Origin: CBDCBA01 sp965214125
Lineage (GTDB): Bacteria > Planctomycetota > Phycisphaerae > Tepidisphaerales > Tepidisphaeraceae
Reading direction: 5' to 3'
Assembly: GCA_965214125.1 (NCBI GenBank)
Contig: CBDCBA010000025.1
Location: 1 to 64,000, forward strand
DNA length: 64,000 nt
Part shown: in pieces, positions 48,268-55,898 of the stretch
How the letters are laid out: every line of letters begins with the position of its first letter
Position numbering within the stretch: position 1 is the first letter of the stretch
Program-made: the position numbers and the translations under genes
The notes under the pieces: generated by a model
Told to the model about the DNA's origin: nothing
Databases searched by the model: none
Seen by the model: only the letters and a program-made list of their open reading frames with translations

Positions 48268-49674
48268 CTACGCCGTGGAGAGGTGGTGGGCGACGAGGCG
48301 CATGTCGGCGACGAAGTCGGCCTTGGCGCGGCCGCGGTCGTCGTCGCTGGGAATCCGCAGGATCGCCGACGGGTGGATCGTCGCCAGGAATTGGTCGGCG
48401 TAAGGGCAATCCATTAATTCGCCGCGGCTTTGGGTGACGCGGAAGTCGCGGCCCATGATCGCCTGCGCGGCCGTGCTACCGAGGGCAACCAGCAGCGGCG
48501 GTTTGATAACGCCCAGCTCCGCCTCTAGCCACGGCTTGCAGGCGGTCACGTGGCGGGCCATCGGCTTCTGGTGCAAACGGAACTTGCCCTTGTGCACGAA
48601 GTGAAAGTGCTTGACGGTGTTGGTCACGTAGACCTTGCTGCGGTCCACGCCCGCCTCGTTGAGCAGTTCATCCATAAGTTGCCCGGCCGGCCCGATGAAG
48701 GGGCGGCCGACGCGGTCCTCGTTGTCGCCGGGCTGCTCGCCGACGAACACCACGCGCGCGTCAGGCGGCCCCTCGCCGAAGACAGCCTGCGTGCTGCCGT
48801 TGCAGCAGAGTTCGCACCCTTCGCACGATTGGACCGCGTCGCGCATCGCGTCGAGCGACGGCTCGGGCGGAACGAACGCGGCGGCCCCCTTGGGCTTGTT
48901 CCTGGCTGCGGCTGCGGTTTTGGCCACCATGGTCTCCGTTCGTTTGCGGGCGTCGCGTAGGAGGTCGGGGATGATCGTCGCCTCGGGCAGCGTGGCCCAG
49001 TGGCGGACGGGCAGCTCGGCCTTCATCGCGCGTACCTTCGGCCGGGCGGGGTTGAAGATGCTCGCGTAGTAGGTCCGCCAAACCTCTTCGAGCGCGTCCT
49101 CGTCGGGCGCCGCCGACGCGGGCACGCCGTCGCCGAAGCAAAGCTTGTGCCCGTCCCAACTCACGCTCTCGTCGGGCGTGAGGATCGCCCAGCGCATGCC
49201 GCCAAACCGCTCGCGGAAGAACGGCGCCGCCCGGCGGACGATGTAATGGTCTGGCCGATGGAACGCTACGTAGCGATCGTCATCGATCTTCCGAAACCGC
49301 ACGAAGGCGTGCATTTTATGAACGTCGCGGCGAACGCTTTTGCCCATCAAATCGAGCCGGCGGACGTCGGGGTCGGTCAGGTTGCCCAGGAGCGACGGGT
49401 CGTCCTTCAGGCGGAACAGCATGACGTAGAGGAACTGCCAGCGGTCGGCGTCGCGATGGTCGGCGGCGAGCTGCGCCCCCTTCACGAACGCGGCGGGCAC
49501 GTGCAGGCGCGACGGCATTGCATCCGGCGGCGGCGCATCGTCGGCGAGGCCGGGCAGTGACGCTTCCGACCCATCGTCGAAGACAACCTCGCTCGGCAAG
49601 ATGTCGGCGTTCGCGAGCGCGCGGGCGGCGCGGCGCCACGACTCGAAGTTGCGTTCGATGGCGACGCGACGCAT
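48268..49674 (-). CDS. UdgX-type uracil-DNA glycosylase fused to a DUF4130-like domain
   Basis: 468 residues from ATG 49674. The N-terminal 260 residues form the DUF4130-like domain (NFESWRRAARALANADILPS, FLYVMLFRLKDDPSLLGNL, VHKMHAFVRFRKIDDDRYVA). The C-terminal half is a family-4-like Fe-S uracil glycosylase: CEGCELCCN, VVFVGEQPGDNEDRVGRPFI, YVTNTVKHFHFV, and KFRLHQKPMARHVTACKPWL. The RLHQ segment corresponds to the R-I-H-Q loop of UdgX, whose His forms a covalent bond to the abasic site after uracil release. It acts in DNA repair and is often partnered with radical-SAM or crosslink-repair genes, none of which is seen here. Confidence 0.9.
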   Translation of the reverse strand: MRRVAIERNFESWRRAARALANADILPSEVVFDDGSEASLPGLADDAPPPDAMPSRLHVPAAFVKGAQLAADHRDADRWQFLYVMLFRLKDDPSLLGNLTDPDVRRLDLMGKSVRRDVHKMHAFVRFRKIDDDRYVAFHRPDHYIVRRAAPFFRERFGGMRWAILTPDESVSWDGHKLCFGDGVPASAAPDEDALEEVWRTYYASIFNPARPKVRAMKAELPVRHWATLPEATIIPDLLRDARKRTETMVAKTAAAARNKPKGAAAFVPPEPSLDAMRDAVQSCEGCELCCNGSTQAVFGEGPPDARVVFVGEQPGDNEDRVGRPFIGPAGQLMDELLNEAGVDRSKVYVTNTVKHFHFVHKGKFRLHQKPMARHVTACKPWLEAELGVIKPPLLVALGSTAAQAIMGRDFRVTQSRGELMDCPYADQFLATIHPSAILRIPSDDDRGRAKADFVADMRLVAHHLSTA

Positions 49675-49716
49675 CGTTTGGATGTTAGCGGGTCGTTTGG
49701 AACTCGAACACGCCTG

Positions 49717-49792
49717 ATAGCCGCGACGCAACGCGGCGTGGTCTGACGTGGTTGCAGTCGCCCCCGACCGCGCCGCGTTGCGTCGCGGCTAT
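49717..49792. repeat. REPIN-like element, ATAGCCGCGACGCAACGCGG family
   Basis: Perfect 22-bp inverted arms (49717-49738, 49771-49792). Each is an ATAG foot plus a CCGCG...CGCGG hairpin, with a 32-bp spacer. It lies between the divergent UdgX and aminotransferase genes. Confidence 0.9.
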
Positions 49793-49831
49793 TGAACCAA
49801 CATGCGAACGCGCATCTCCTAGAGTCGGCCG

Positions 49832-51019
49832 ATGTCCGACGCTGCCCCCCGACGGCTCTACCTCGACAACGCCGCCACGAGCTTTCCGAAGCCGCCGGAG
49901 GTGCTTGAGGCGATGACGAAATACGCCACCGACCTCGGCGCCAGCGCCGGCCGCGGAGCGTACGCGGAGGCGATCGAGACGGGCCAACTGCTCGCCGAGT
50001 GCCGGCGCGACATCAATGATCTCATCCACGGCGATTCGGCGAAGCACGTCGTCTTCACGCTGAATTGCTCGGATGCACTCAACCTCGCGCTGCGCGGCTT
50101 GATCGACCCGTTCGATGCGGGCCACTGCGTTGTGACGGCCGCCGATCACAACTCGATCCTGCGGCCTGTTCACGCGATGAGCGAGCAGTGGAAACTCGCG
50201 AGCACGACCGTCGACGTCGACCCGGTGACCACGCACGTCGATCCCGACGATATCCGCAAGGCGATTCGGCCCGACACGAAGTTCGTCGCCGTCACGCACG
50301 CGAGCAACGTCAGCGGGGCGATCCAGCCGATCCGCGACATCGGCGAAATCTGCCGGGAAATGGCCGTTCCGCTCGTGGTCGACGCGGCGCAGAGCATTGG
50401 GCACATCCCAATCGACGTGCAGGCCGACTGCATCGACCTTCTGGCCGCGCCCGGTCACAAGGCGCTGATGGGGCCTCTCGGCACGGGGTTTCTCTACCTG
50501 CGGCCGGGGATGGAGAAACGCGTCCGCCCGCTGCGCGAGGGAGGCACCGGCAGCCAGAGCGACGCGGCGGTCCACCCGACCAGCATGCCCGATCGCTACG
50601 AGCCCGGCAGCCACAATGCTATCGGCATCGCCGGCCTGCTGGCGGGGGTGAAGTGGATTCGCGGCAAGGGCTTTGACATGTTCGAACGCCTCGAGCGCGG
50701 GCTTGTCGAGACGTTTTTGGGTGGAATCAGCGACATTCCCGGCCTGACGCTCTACGGCCCGCAGGGCGTCGGCGGGCGCATCGGCGTCTTCAGCGTGCGC
50801 GTCGACGGCTACGAGCCGCAGGAACTGTCGGCCGTGCTCGAAAGCGAGTTCGGCCTGCTCACGCGCAGCGGCATCCACTGCGCCCCGCACATCCACCGGG
50901 CGATGGGCACGCTCGACGGCGGCGGCACGACGCGGTTGAGCTTCGGGCCGTTCACGACCAAGCAGGACGTCCGCTTCGCCGCGGATGCGCTGGCCCAGGT
51001 TTCGCCGGTGCCGGCGTGA
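49832..51019 (+). CDS. Class V aminotransferase, cysteine-desulfurase-like
   Basis: 395 residues from ATG 49832. PLP-fold landmarks: RLYLDNAATSFPKPPEVLEA at the N-terminus, VVDAAQSIGHIPIDVQADCI (PLP-binding Asp/Gln), AAPGHKALMGPLGTGFLYLR with the Schiff-base lysine, and RSGIHCAPHIHRAMGTLDGG with the candidate reactive cysteine. It probably releases sulfur from cysteine or acts on a related substrate. The closest style is the SufS/Csd-like or cysteine-desulfurase-like selenocysteine lyase group rather than IscS. The next gene starts in its stop codon (GTGA). Confidence 0.88.
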   Translation: MSDAAPRRLYLDNAATSFPKPPEVLEAMTKYATDLGASAGRGAYAEAIETGQLLAECRRDINDLIHGDSAKHVVFTLNCSDALNLALRGLIDPFDAGHCVVTAADHNSILRPVHAMSEQWKLASTTVDVDPVTTHVDPDDIRKAIRPDTKFVAVTHASNVSGAIQPIRDIGEICREMAVPLVVDAAQSIGHIPIDVQADCIDLLAAPGHKALMGPLGTGFLYLRPGMEKRVRPLREGGTGSQSDAAVHPTSMPDRYEPGSHNAIGIAGLLAGVKWIRGKGFDMFERLERGLVETFLGGISDIPGLTLYGPQGVGGRIGVFSVRVDGYEPQELSAVLESEFGLLTRSGIHCAPHIHRAMGTLDGGGTTRLSFGPFTTKQDVRFAADALAQVSPVPA

Positions 51020-51720
51020 GGGCGCGTTCGAGGCGATGGGATGTAGTCCGCGCCGGAGGGGCCACGGTGCTGGCGGCCGCGTTGCCGCTGGTGGGGGTCG
51101 CGTTTCTGCTGTGGTACGGGGCGGAACTCGCCGCGTGGTTCGAACGCGCGGCGACGTGGCAGGCGTTGGTTGCGATCATCGTCGCTGGTGCGGTGCTGTG
51201 CGGGCTGGCGTTGCTGCCGACGCACGCGCTGTCGCTCGCCGCCGGGTTCGTCCTCGGCGGGATTGCCGGAACGCTGGTGGCTTGGGCAACCATCGTGCTC
51301 GCGGCCCTGTTCGGCTACGCCATCGCCCGCCCCCTCACCGGTGGCGACGCCGCAAACCGCTTGCGATCGAGCCCGCGATGGTCGCCGTTCGCCGACGCGT
51401 TGCTCGACCGCTCGCGGTTGCGGACGGTTTACCTGATCGCCCTCGTCCGCCTGAGCCCGCTCGTCCCCTTCGCCGCGACGAATACAGGATTGGCCGCCCT
51501 GCGGGTGTCGATCGCCCCGTTCCTCCTTGGCGCGGCGGCCGGCCTGCTCCCGCGGATCGCCGCCGTCGCCTGGTTTGGCGCGGGCCTGGCCACGCTTGAC
51601 TGGCAGAGCCCGCGGTCGCCTTGGCTGCTGATCGTCGGCGGCGTGGCGACGGTGGTGGCGCTGGTTGCAGTTGGGCGCGTCGCCACGCGGACGCTTCGCC
51701 GCGCCGCACCACGCAGTTGA
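51016..51720 (+). CDS. TVP38/TMEM64 (VTT/DedA-like) membrane protein
   Basis: 234 residues from GTG 51016, overlapping the previous stop by 4 bp, so translation is probably coupled. It has five or six membrane helices; the VTT core is marked by LPTHALSLAAGFVLGGIAGT, ALFGYAIARPLTGGD and LIALVRLSPLVPFAATNTGL with the buried Arg-x-x-P. Members of the family scramble lipids such as undecaprenyl phosphate or phosphatidyl lipids. Coupling to a cysteine-desulfurase-like enzyme is curious, with no known functional link. Confidence 0.85.
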   Translation: MRARSRRWDVVRAGGATVLAAALPLVGVAFLLWYGAELAAWFERAATWQALVAIIVAGAVLCGLALLPTHALSLAAGFVLGGIAGTLVAWATIVLAALFGYAIARPLTGGDAANRLRSSPRWSPFADALLDRSRLRTVYLIALVRLSPLVPFAATNTGLAALRVSIAPFLLGAAAGLLPRIAAVAWFGAGLATLDWQSPRSPWLLIVGGVATVVALVAVGRVATRTLRRAAPRS

Positions 51721-51732
51721 AACAAGTCTCCA

Positions 51733-51808
51733 GGTAGCCGCGGAGCTTGCTCCGCGCGTCGGGTGCGGAATGGTCAACGGAGCGCGGATCAAGGTCCGCG
51801 GCTACCCC
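51733..51808. repeat. REPIN of the RAYT-linked family (copy 2), downstream of RAYT
   Basis: The left unit GGTAGCCGCGGAGCTTGCTC with CGCG and the right unit CGCGGATCAAGGTCCGCGGC with TACCCC are GTAG-footed hairpins in opposite orientation. The RAYT stop codon (51802-51804) lies in the CTAC of the right unit. Confidence 0.88.
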
Positions 51809-52389
51809 AAACGCGGTGAAGGTTCGAGCGCGACAACGCCGCTCCACCGCTGGCGCCGCAGGCCCGCTTCGGGTGGGTTTCGCTCCACGTATTGAATTGC
51901 ACGCTCGATCGCGACGCGACTTTCCAGCGGCACGAACCATCCTCCGCGAGCCCAAACTGTATCGAGGGCAGCGTCGGGCACATCCGTATTGACACGCCGC
52001 GTCCCGCCAGACTTGAGGCGCTGAATGATCTGCTTTGCGTCGGTCCCCGGATTCAGCAGCACAACGTGGACGTGGTCCGGCATCACGCAAAGAGCGTGCA
52101 GGATATACCTCGCACCCGCCGCCGCGTCCGTGACGCCCAGTGCGACGGCCTGCGCTTGCGCCCCCGTCAGCCGCACCGGCGAACGCTTCATTTCCTTCTT
52201 CGCCGCCAGACGTCGGTCCCGATCGTGAGCGTCCTTCGCGTACGACCGCGTGCCGCTGACCGTCGTCGCCGCGCCGCCGGCGTTGTAGATCGAGCGACTT
52301 CCAACGTACCGCGACCAGCTCCCCCGCGGGTCGTTTGGGAGCCAGAACCCGTAGCAGCCCCACACAAGGTGCAACGCGAGACGTGGCAT
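51802..52389 (-). CDS. REP-associated tyrosine transposase (RAYT, Y1_Tnp/TnpA_REP)
   Basis: 195 residues from ATG 52389 (MPRLALHLVWGCYGFWLPND). It has the HUH signature HALCVMPDHVHVVLLNPG near residue 95 and the catalytic Tyr probably in AIEAIQYVERNP or close by (AIQYVERNPPEAGLRRQRW). The single-strand nuclease cuts and joins REP hairpins using their GTAG foot. The gene is bracketed by two REPINs: one overlaps the stop and the other begins 36 bp upstream of the start. Another copy of the same REPIN is at 18909-18988. RAYTs are usually vertically inherited single-copy genes rather than insertion sequences. Confidence 0.93.
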   Translation of the reverse strand: MPRLALHLVWGCYGFWLPNDPRGSWSRYVGSRSIYNAGGAATTVSGTRSYAKDAHDRDRRLAAKKEMKRSPVRLTGAQAQAVALGVTDAAAGARYILHALCVMPDHVHVVLLNPGTDAKQIIQRLKSGGTRRVNTDVPDAALDTVWARGGWFVPLESRVAIERAIQYVERNPPEAGLRRQRWSGVVALEPSPRLG

Positions 52390-52425
52390 CCGCGAAACCG
52401 TAGCAAACTTCGGCGGAAAGCACAT

Positions 52426-52512
52426 CCGGGGTAGCCGCGGAGCTTGCTCCGCGCGTCGGTCGCACTGTTGAGATCATTCGGAAGCGCGGACCAAGGTCCG
52501 CGGCTACCCCGG
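52426..52512. repeat. REPIN of the RAYT-linked family (copy 3), upstream of RAYT
   Basis: The inverted CCGGGGTAGCCGCGGAG and CCGCGGCTACCCCGG ends enclose two GTAG-footed hairpins, one of the GAGCTTGCTC type and one of the GACCAAGGTC type. It lies between the RAYT start and ilvC. Confidence 0.9.
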
Positions 52513-52568
52513 AAGGTCATCTCGAACGGCGCGAGGTGTTTACAACACTTTCGAGCGGAGAACCTGCC

Positions 52569-53606
52569 TTAATCCTTCGGCGGCTCCTTTGCGCCGAGCC
52601 AGGGCATCATCTTGCGAACGCGCTTGCCGGTCTGTTCGACGCTGCTGGCGAGGTCCTTCTCGTAGAGACGCTTGAACTCCGGCATGCCGGCTTCGTACTC
52701 GGCGCGCCATTCCTTGGCGAACTGGCCGCTTTGGATTTCGCCGAGGATTTCCTTCATGCGCTGCTTGGCGGACTCGTCGACGACGCGGGGGCCGCGGGTC
52801 AGGTCGCCGTATTCGGCGGTGTTGCTGACGCTGTAGCGCATGTAGTCGAGGCCGCCCTGGAAGATCAGGTCGGTGATGAGCTTGACCTCGTGGACGCACT
52901 CGAAGTAGGCCATCTCGGGTGGGTAGCCGGCCTCAACGAGCGTTTCGTAGCCGGCCTTGATGAGGGCGCTCAGGCCGCCGCAGAGGACGGCCTGCTCGCC
53001 GAAGAGGTCGGTTTCGCACTCGTCCTTGAAGGTCGTCTCGAAGATACCGCTGCGCCCGCCGCCGACGCCGTTGGCCCAGGCGAGGGCGAGGGATCGGGCG
53101 TTGCCGGTCGCATCTTGGTGGACGGCGAACAGACACGGCACGCCGCCGCCGGCCTCGAACTGGCTGCGGACGAGGTGGCCGGGGCCTTTCGGGGCGACCA
53201 TCACGACGTCGACGTCGCCCGGCACCTCGATCGTCTTGAAGTGAACGTTGAAGCCATGCGTGAAGCCGAGGCATTTCCCAACGGTCAGGTTGGGCTGGAT
53301 GTCCTTCTCGTAGACGCTCGGCTGCACTTCGTCCGGCAGGGCGACGATGATCAGGTCCGCCCGCTTGACGGCGTCGGCGACAGGCATCGGCTCGAAGCCC
53401 TTTTCCTTCGCGAGGCGGCCGTTGGCGCTGTCGGGGCGGTTGGCGACGATCACGTTCACGCCGCTGTCGCGCAGGTTCTGGGCGTGGGCGTGCCCCTGGC
53501 TGCCGAAGCCGAGGATGGCCACGGTCTTGCCCCCACCACTTTCGAGCGGCGTGATCGGGGCGTCATCGGCGTAGAGGAGCTGCATGGTGCCGGTGGAGTC
53601 GGACAT
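52569..53606 (-). CDS. ilvC: Ketol-acid reductoisomerase
   Basis: 345 residues from ATG 53606, class I length. Rossmann motif VAILGFGSQGHAHAQNLRDS; NADPH-binding NRPDSANGRLAKEKGFEPMP; the segment VMVAPKGPGHLVRSQFEAGG; catalytic KDECETDLFGEQAVLCGGLS; and YFECVHEVKLITDLIFQGGL in the helical domain. It converts acetolactate to dihydroxyisovalerate in branched-chain amino acid synthesis. It stands alone without ilvBN, downstream of a PEP-CTERM gene and its terminator. Confidence 0.97.
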   Translation of the reverse strand: MSDSTGTMQLLYADDAPITPLESGGGKTVAILGFGSQGHAHAQNLRDSGVNVIVANRPDSANGRLAKEKGFEPMPVADAVKRADLIIVALPDEVQPSVYEKDIQPNLTVGKCLGFTHGFNVHFKTIEVPGDVDVVMVAPKGPGHLVRSQFEAGGGVPCLFAVHQDATGNARSLALAWANGVGGGRSGIFETTFKDECETDLFGEQAVLCGGLSALIKAGYETLVEAGYPPEMAYFECVHEVKLITDLIFQGGLDYMRYSVSNTAEYGDLTRGPRVVDESAKQRMKEILGEIQSGQFAKEWRAEYEAGMPEFKRLYEKDLASSVEQTGKRVRKMMPWLGAKEPPKD

Positions 53607-53673
53607 GGCGGGCACGATAGTGAGGTGCGATCCCGAAACAAGAACGTGCACGAAAAACGGGGAGCGCGCGTAC

Positions 53674-53709
53674 GAAAAACGCGGCGAACGCCGAAGCGCC
53701 CGCCGCGTT
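53674..53709 (-). terminator. Rho-independent terminator of the PEP-CTERM gene
   Basis: On the minus strand AACGCGGCG and CGCCGCGTT (53701-53709, 53678-53686) pair in a 9-bp stem with a 14-nt loop, followed directly by a U tract (A run 53675-53679). Confidence 0.75.
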
Positions 53710-53741
53710 GCGGAGGAGGTGCGGGTTGCCGGGGCGGTCGC

Positions 53742-54533
53742 CTAACGGCGGCGGCGTAGGGCGGCGAGGCCGCCGAGGCCGAGCAGGGCAAGGCTGGTGG
53801 GCTCGGGCACGGGGCTGCCGGGACCGATCAGGGAGACGTTGTCGAACGTCACGGTGTTGTCGGCATCGAAGCCGAAAACACCGCCGCCGTCGCCATTGCC
53901 GCCCTCGGGAATGTTGAAGTTGAGGTTGAGGTTGGTGAAGTCGCCGTCGTTGATGGCGTCTTGAACCGCGGCCAAGTCGCCGGAGGCAAAGGCCGTGGGC
54001 GTGACCGTGAAGGTCTGGAACCCGCCGGCCGAGACGTCATACGTAACTTGGCTCGCGCCACCGTCGGTGACGGCAACGTTGCCCGCGGCCGTTTGGAACT
54101 GGAACTGTGGCTGGACGGTCACGTCGGCGTTCGCGCCGCTCACCGAGACGGAGAAGGTCAGGGTGTAGTCGGCAAGGGAGCTTGGAGCATCGAAGTTGTT
54201 GCCCTCGGCCCCGTTGCCGCCGCCCGTGCCGGTGCCGAAGCCGAAGAACCCGCCGACGCCGCCCGCGGCACCGTCAGTGAAGTCGCCGCTGAGAACGGCA
54301 CCATTGCTGCCGCCGACACCCGCACCCGCGACGATGGCTGACGTCGTGTCTTCGCTGTTGATCGTGCCGTTGCCCGAGTAGCCGTAGTCGTAGGTGTAGC
54401 CGTCGAACGCCGGGTTGCCGTCGCCGTCGACGGTGTCTTCGAAGGTCGACTCGAACAGGAGCACCTGCGCGCCGGCAACGCCGGCGAAGGCGAACGATGC
54501 CGCGACAATGGCGGCGTTGAGTTTCATGTTCAT
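53742..54533 (-). CDS. PEP-CTERM sorting-domain protein
   Basis: 263 residues from ATG 54533, with GAGGAGG seven bases upstream. The signal peptide ends near AGVAGAQ. The body is a Gly/Asp/Asn-rich beta protein (VLLFESTFEDTVDGDGNPAF, VTFDNVSLIGPGSPV). The C-terminus is the sorting tripartite motif VPEPTSLALLGLGGLAALRR: a PEP box, a membrane helix and a basic end. An exosortase should recognise it and attach or release it at the surface. A rho-independent terminator follows. Its exact role (for example carbohydrate binding) is unknown. Confidence 0.92.
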   Translation of the reverse strand: MNMKLNAAIVAASFAFAGVAGAQVLLFESTFEDTVDGDGNPAFDGYTYDYGYSGNGTINSEDTTSAIVAGAGVGGSNGAVLSGDFTDGAAGGVGGFFGFGTGTGGGNGAEGNNFDAPSSLADYTLTFSVSVSGANADVTVQPQFQFQTAAGNVAVTDGGASQVTYDVSAGGFQTFTVTPTAFASGDLAAVQDAINDGDFTNLNLNFNIPEGGNGDGGGVFGFDADNTVTFDNVSLIGPGSPVPEPTSLALLGLGGLAALRRRR

Positions 54534-54757
54534 TCTCTGTCCTCCTCAGGACGTGAAAGGCCCGCGTCGACTTTGGTCGCGCCCGCCGGTGCTCACCGGC
54601 TCGGGGCGGGACCTGTCGGTCGGACGCGCAAGCGGTTGCAAGCGTACCCCAGAATCCGTTCCGCGTAAAGGGGCATCACCGCGGTGACAACTTGACACCA
54701 GCCCGCGGGCGACATGCTGCCGCTTCATCTGCGTCAACCCCCGCAAACGGCCCGCAA

Positions 54758-55399
54758 CTACATCGGCTCGTCGCCCACAGTGCGGTCGTAGACCTCCAGC
54801 AGCTTGCTCTTGTCAAAGATCATCTCCTGCCGCGTGAGCCCAACGAGGTCGTAGACGCTCGTCAGCTCGATCGCGTCGACCGGGCAGGCCTCTTCGCACA
54901 TGCCGCAGTAGATGCAGCGCAGTTCGTCGATGTCGAACTTGATCGGGTATTTCTCGCGATCCTCCCACGGGCTCTCGCCGGCCTCGATGTGGATGCAGTT
55001 GGCCGGGCACGCCGTCGAGCACATGAAGCAGGCGACGCACTTGACGCGGCCTTCCTCGTCCTTGTTCAGGCGGTGCACGCCGCGGTAGGTCGGCCGGAAG
55101 ATGCCGCCCTCGTCGACGCTTTTGTCCTCGCGGCGCTCCTCGGGGTACTGGATGACCTTGTGCTCGTTCTTGACGACCACGTTGAACATGTGGCGCATCG
55201 TCGTGCCCAGGCCTTTGAAGACCTGCGGCAGGTAGAACTGGTCGCTCGCGGTCAGCTTCGGCTCGACGAGCGTGACGAACTCGCCGCCATCGTCGCCTTT
55301 GGTTTTGGCGGCAAAGCGGGTCATGATCGCCGGGGCGTCTTGGCGCGCGGGGCCGCTGTGGGCGGGGATCTTGGCGGTGTCGTGGTCGCTGCCGGGCAT
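54758..55399 (-). CDS. nuoI: NADH-quinone oxidoreductase subunit I (8Fe ferredoxin subunit)
   Basis: 213 residues. Two 4Fe-4S motifs are clear: CVACFMCSTACPANCI and CIYCGMCEEACPVDAI. The segment QVFKGLGTTMRHMFNVVVKN and the typical C-terminal ELTSVYDLVGLTRQEMIFDK confirm NuoI. It passes electrons toward N2 in the peripheral arm of complex I. It is separated from nuoJKLMN by 20 kb and follows acpS on the minus strand with a 51-bp gap. The N-terminal 40 residues are longer than usual and probably disordered; a later start is possible. Confidence 0.93.
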   Translation of the reverse strand: MPGSDHDTAKIPAHSGPARQDAPAIMTRFAAKTKGDDGGEFVTLVEPKLTASDQFYLPQVFKGLGTTMRHMFNVVVKNEHKVIQYPEERREDKSVDEGGIFRPTYRGVHRLNKDEEGRVKCVACFMCSTACPANCIHIEAGESPWEDREKYPIKFDIDELRCIYCGMCEEACPVDAIELTSVYDLVGLTRQEMIFDKSKLLEVYDRTVGDEPM

Positions 55400-55450
55400 C
55401 TCGACCCATCGTACGGCCGCGACGCGCAGATGTCGCCGCCGGGCGGTGCG

Positions 55451-55840
55451 TCAATCGTCGCCGATCGCGATCACGCTCGCGGCGGCGGTGCGGTCGGTGT
55501 GGGTCAGCGAGACACGCCAATCCGTGACGCCGAGGTCGTCCGCGACGCGCAGGGCGGCCCCGACGATCACCACGCGCGGCGCGCCCGTCGGCAGGCGCTC
55601 GACGGCCACGTCCCGCCACTGGATCTCGTGCCGCCGCCCGGTGCCCAGCGCCTTCAGCACCGCCTCCTTCGCCGCGAAGCGAACGGCCAAATGCTCCGCC
55701 TCGCGCTTGGGGCGGCGGATGGCGTACGCGATCTCGGCCTCCGTGAAGCACCGCGCGCGAAACCGATCGCCGTGCCGGTCGAGCAGGTCGCGGATGCGGT
55801 CGATCTCGACGAGGTCGATGCCGTGGCCCAGGATGCGCAC
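55451..55840 (-). CDS. acpS: Holo-[acyl-carrier-protein] synthase
   Basis: 129 residues from GTG 55840 (VRILGHGIDLVEIDRIRDLL), normal length. The magnesium-binding Asp is in GIDLVEIDRI and the conserved glutamate is in RFAAKEAVLKALGTG. The enzyme transfers phosphopantetheine from CoA to acyl carrier protein in the cytoplasm. The C-terminal WRVSLTHTDRTAAASVIAI matches the family's VSISH-type strand. It precedes nuoI and is divergent from the parvulin gene starting at 55899. Confidence 0.94.
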   Translation of the reverse strand: MRILGHGIDLVEIDRIRDLLDRHGDRFRARCFTEAEIAYAIRRPKREAEHLAVRFAAKEAVLKALGTGRRHEIQWRDVAVERLPTGAPRVVIVGAALRVADDLGVTDWRVSLTHTDRTAAASVIAIGDD

Positions 55841-55898
55841 GGCCCAGCGTAGGATGTCGCGCTCGCCTCACCAGCCCCCGACCCGCCATCGATCCGCC

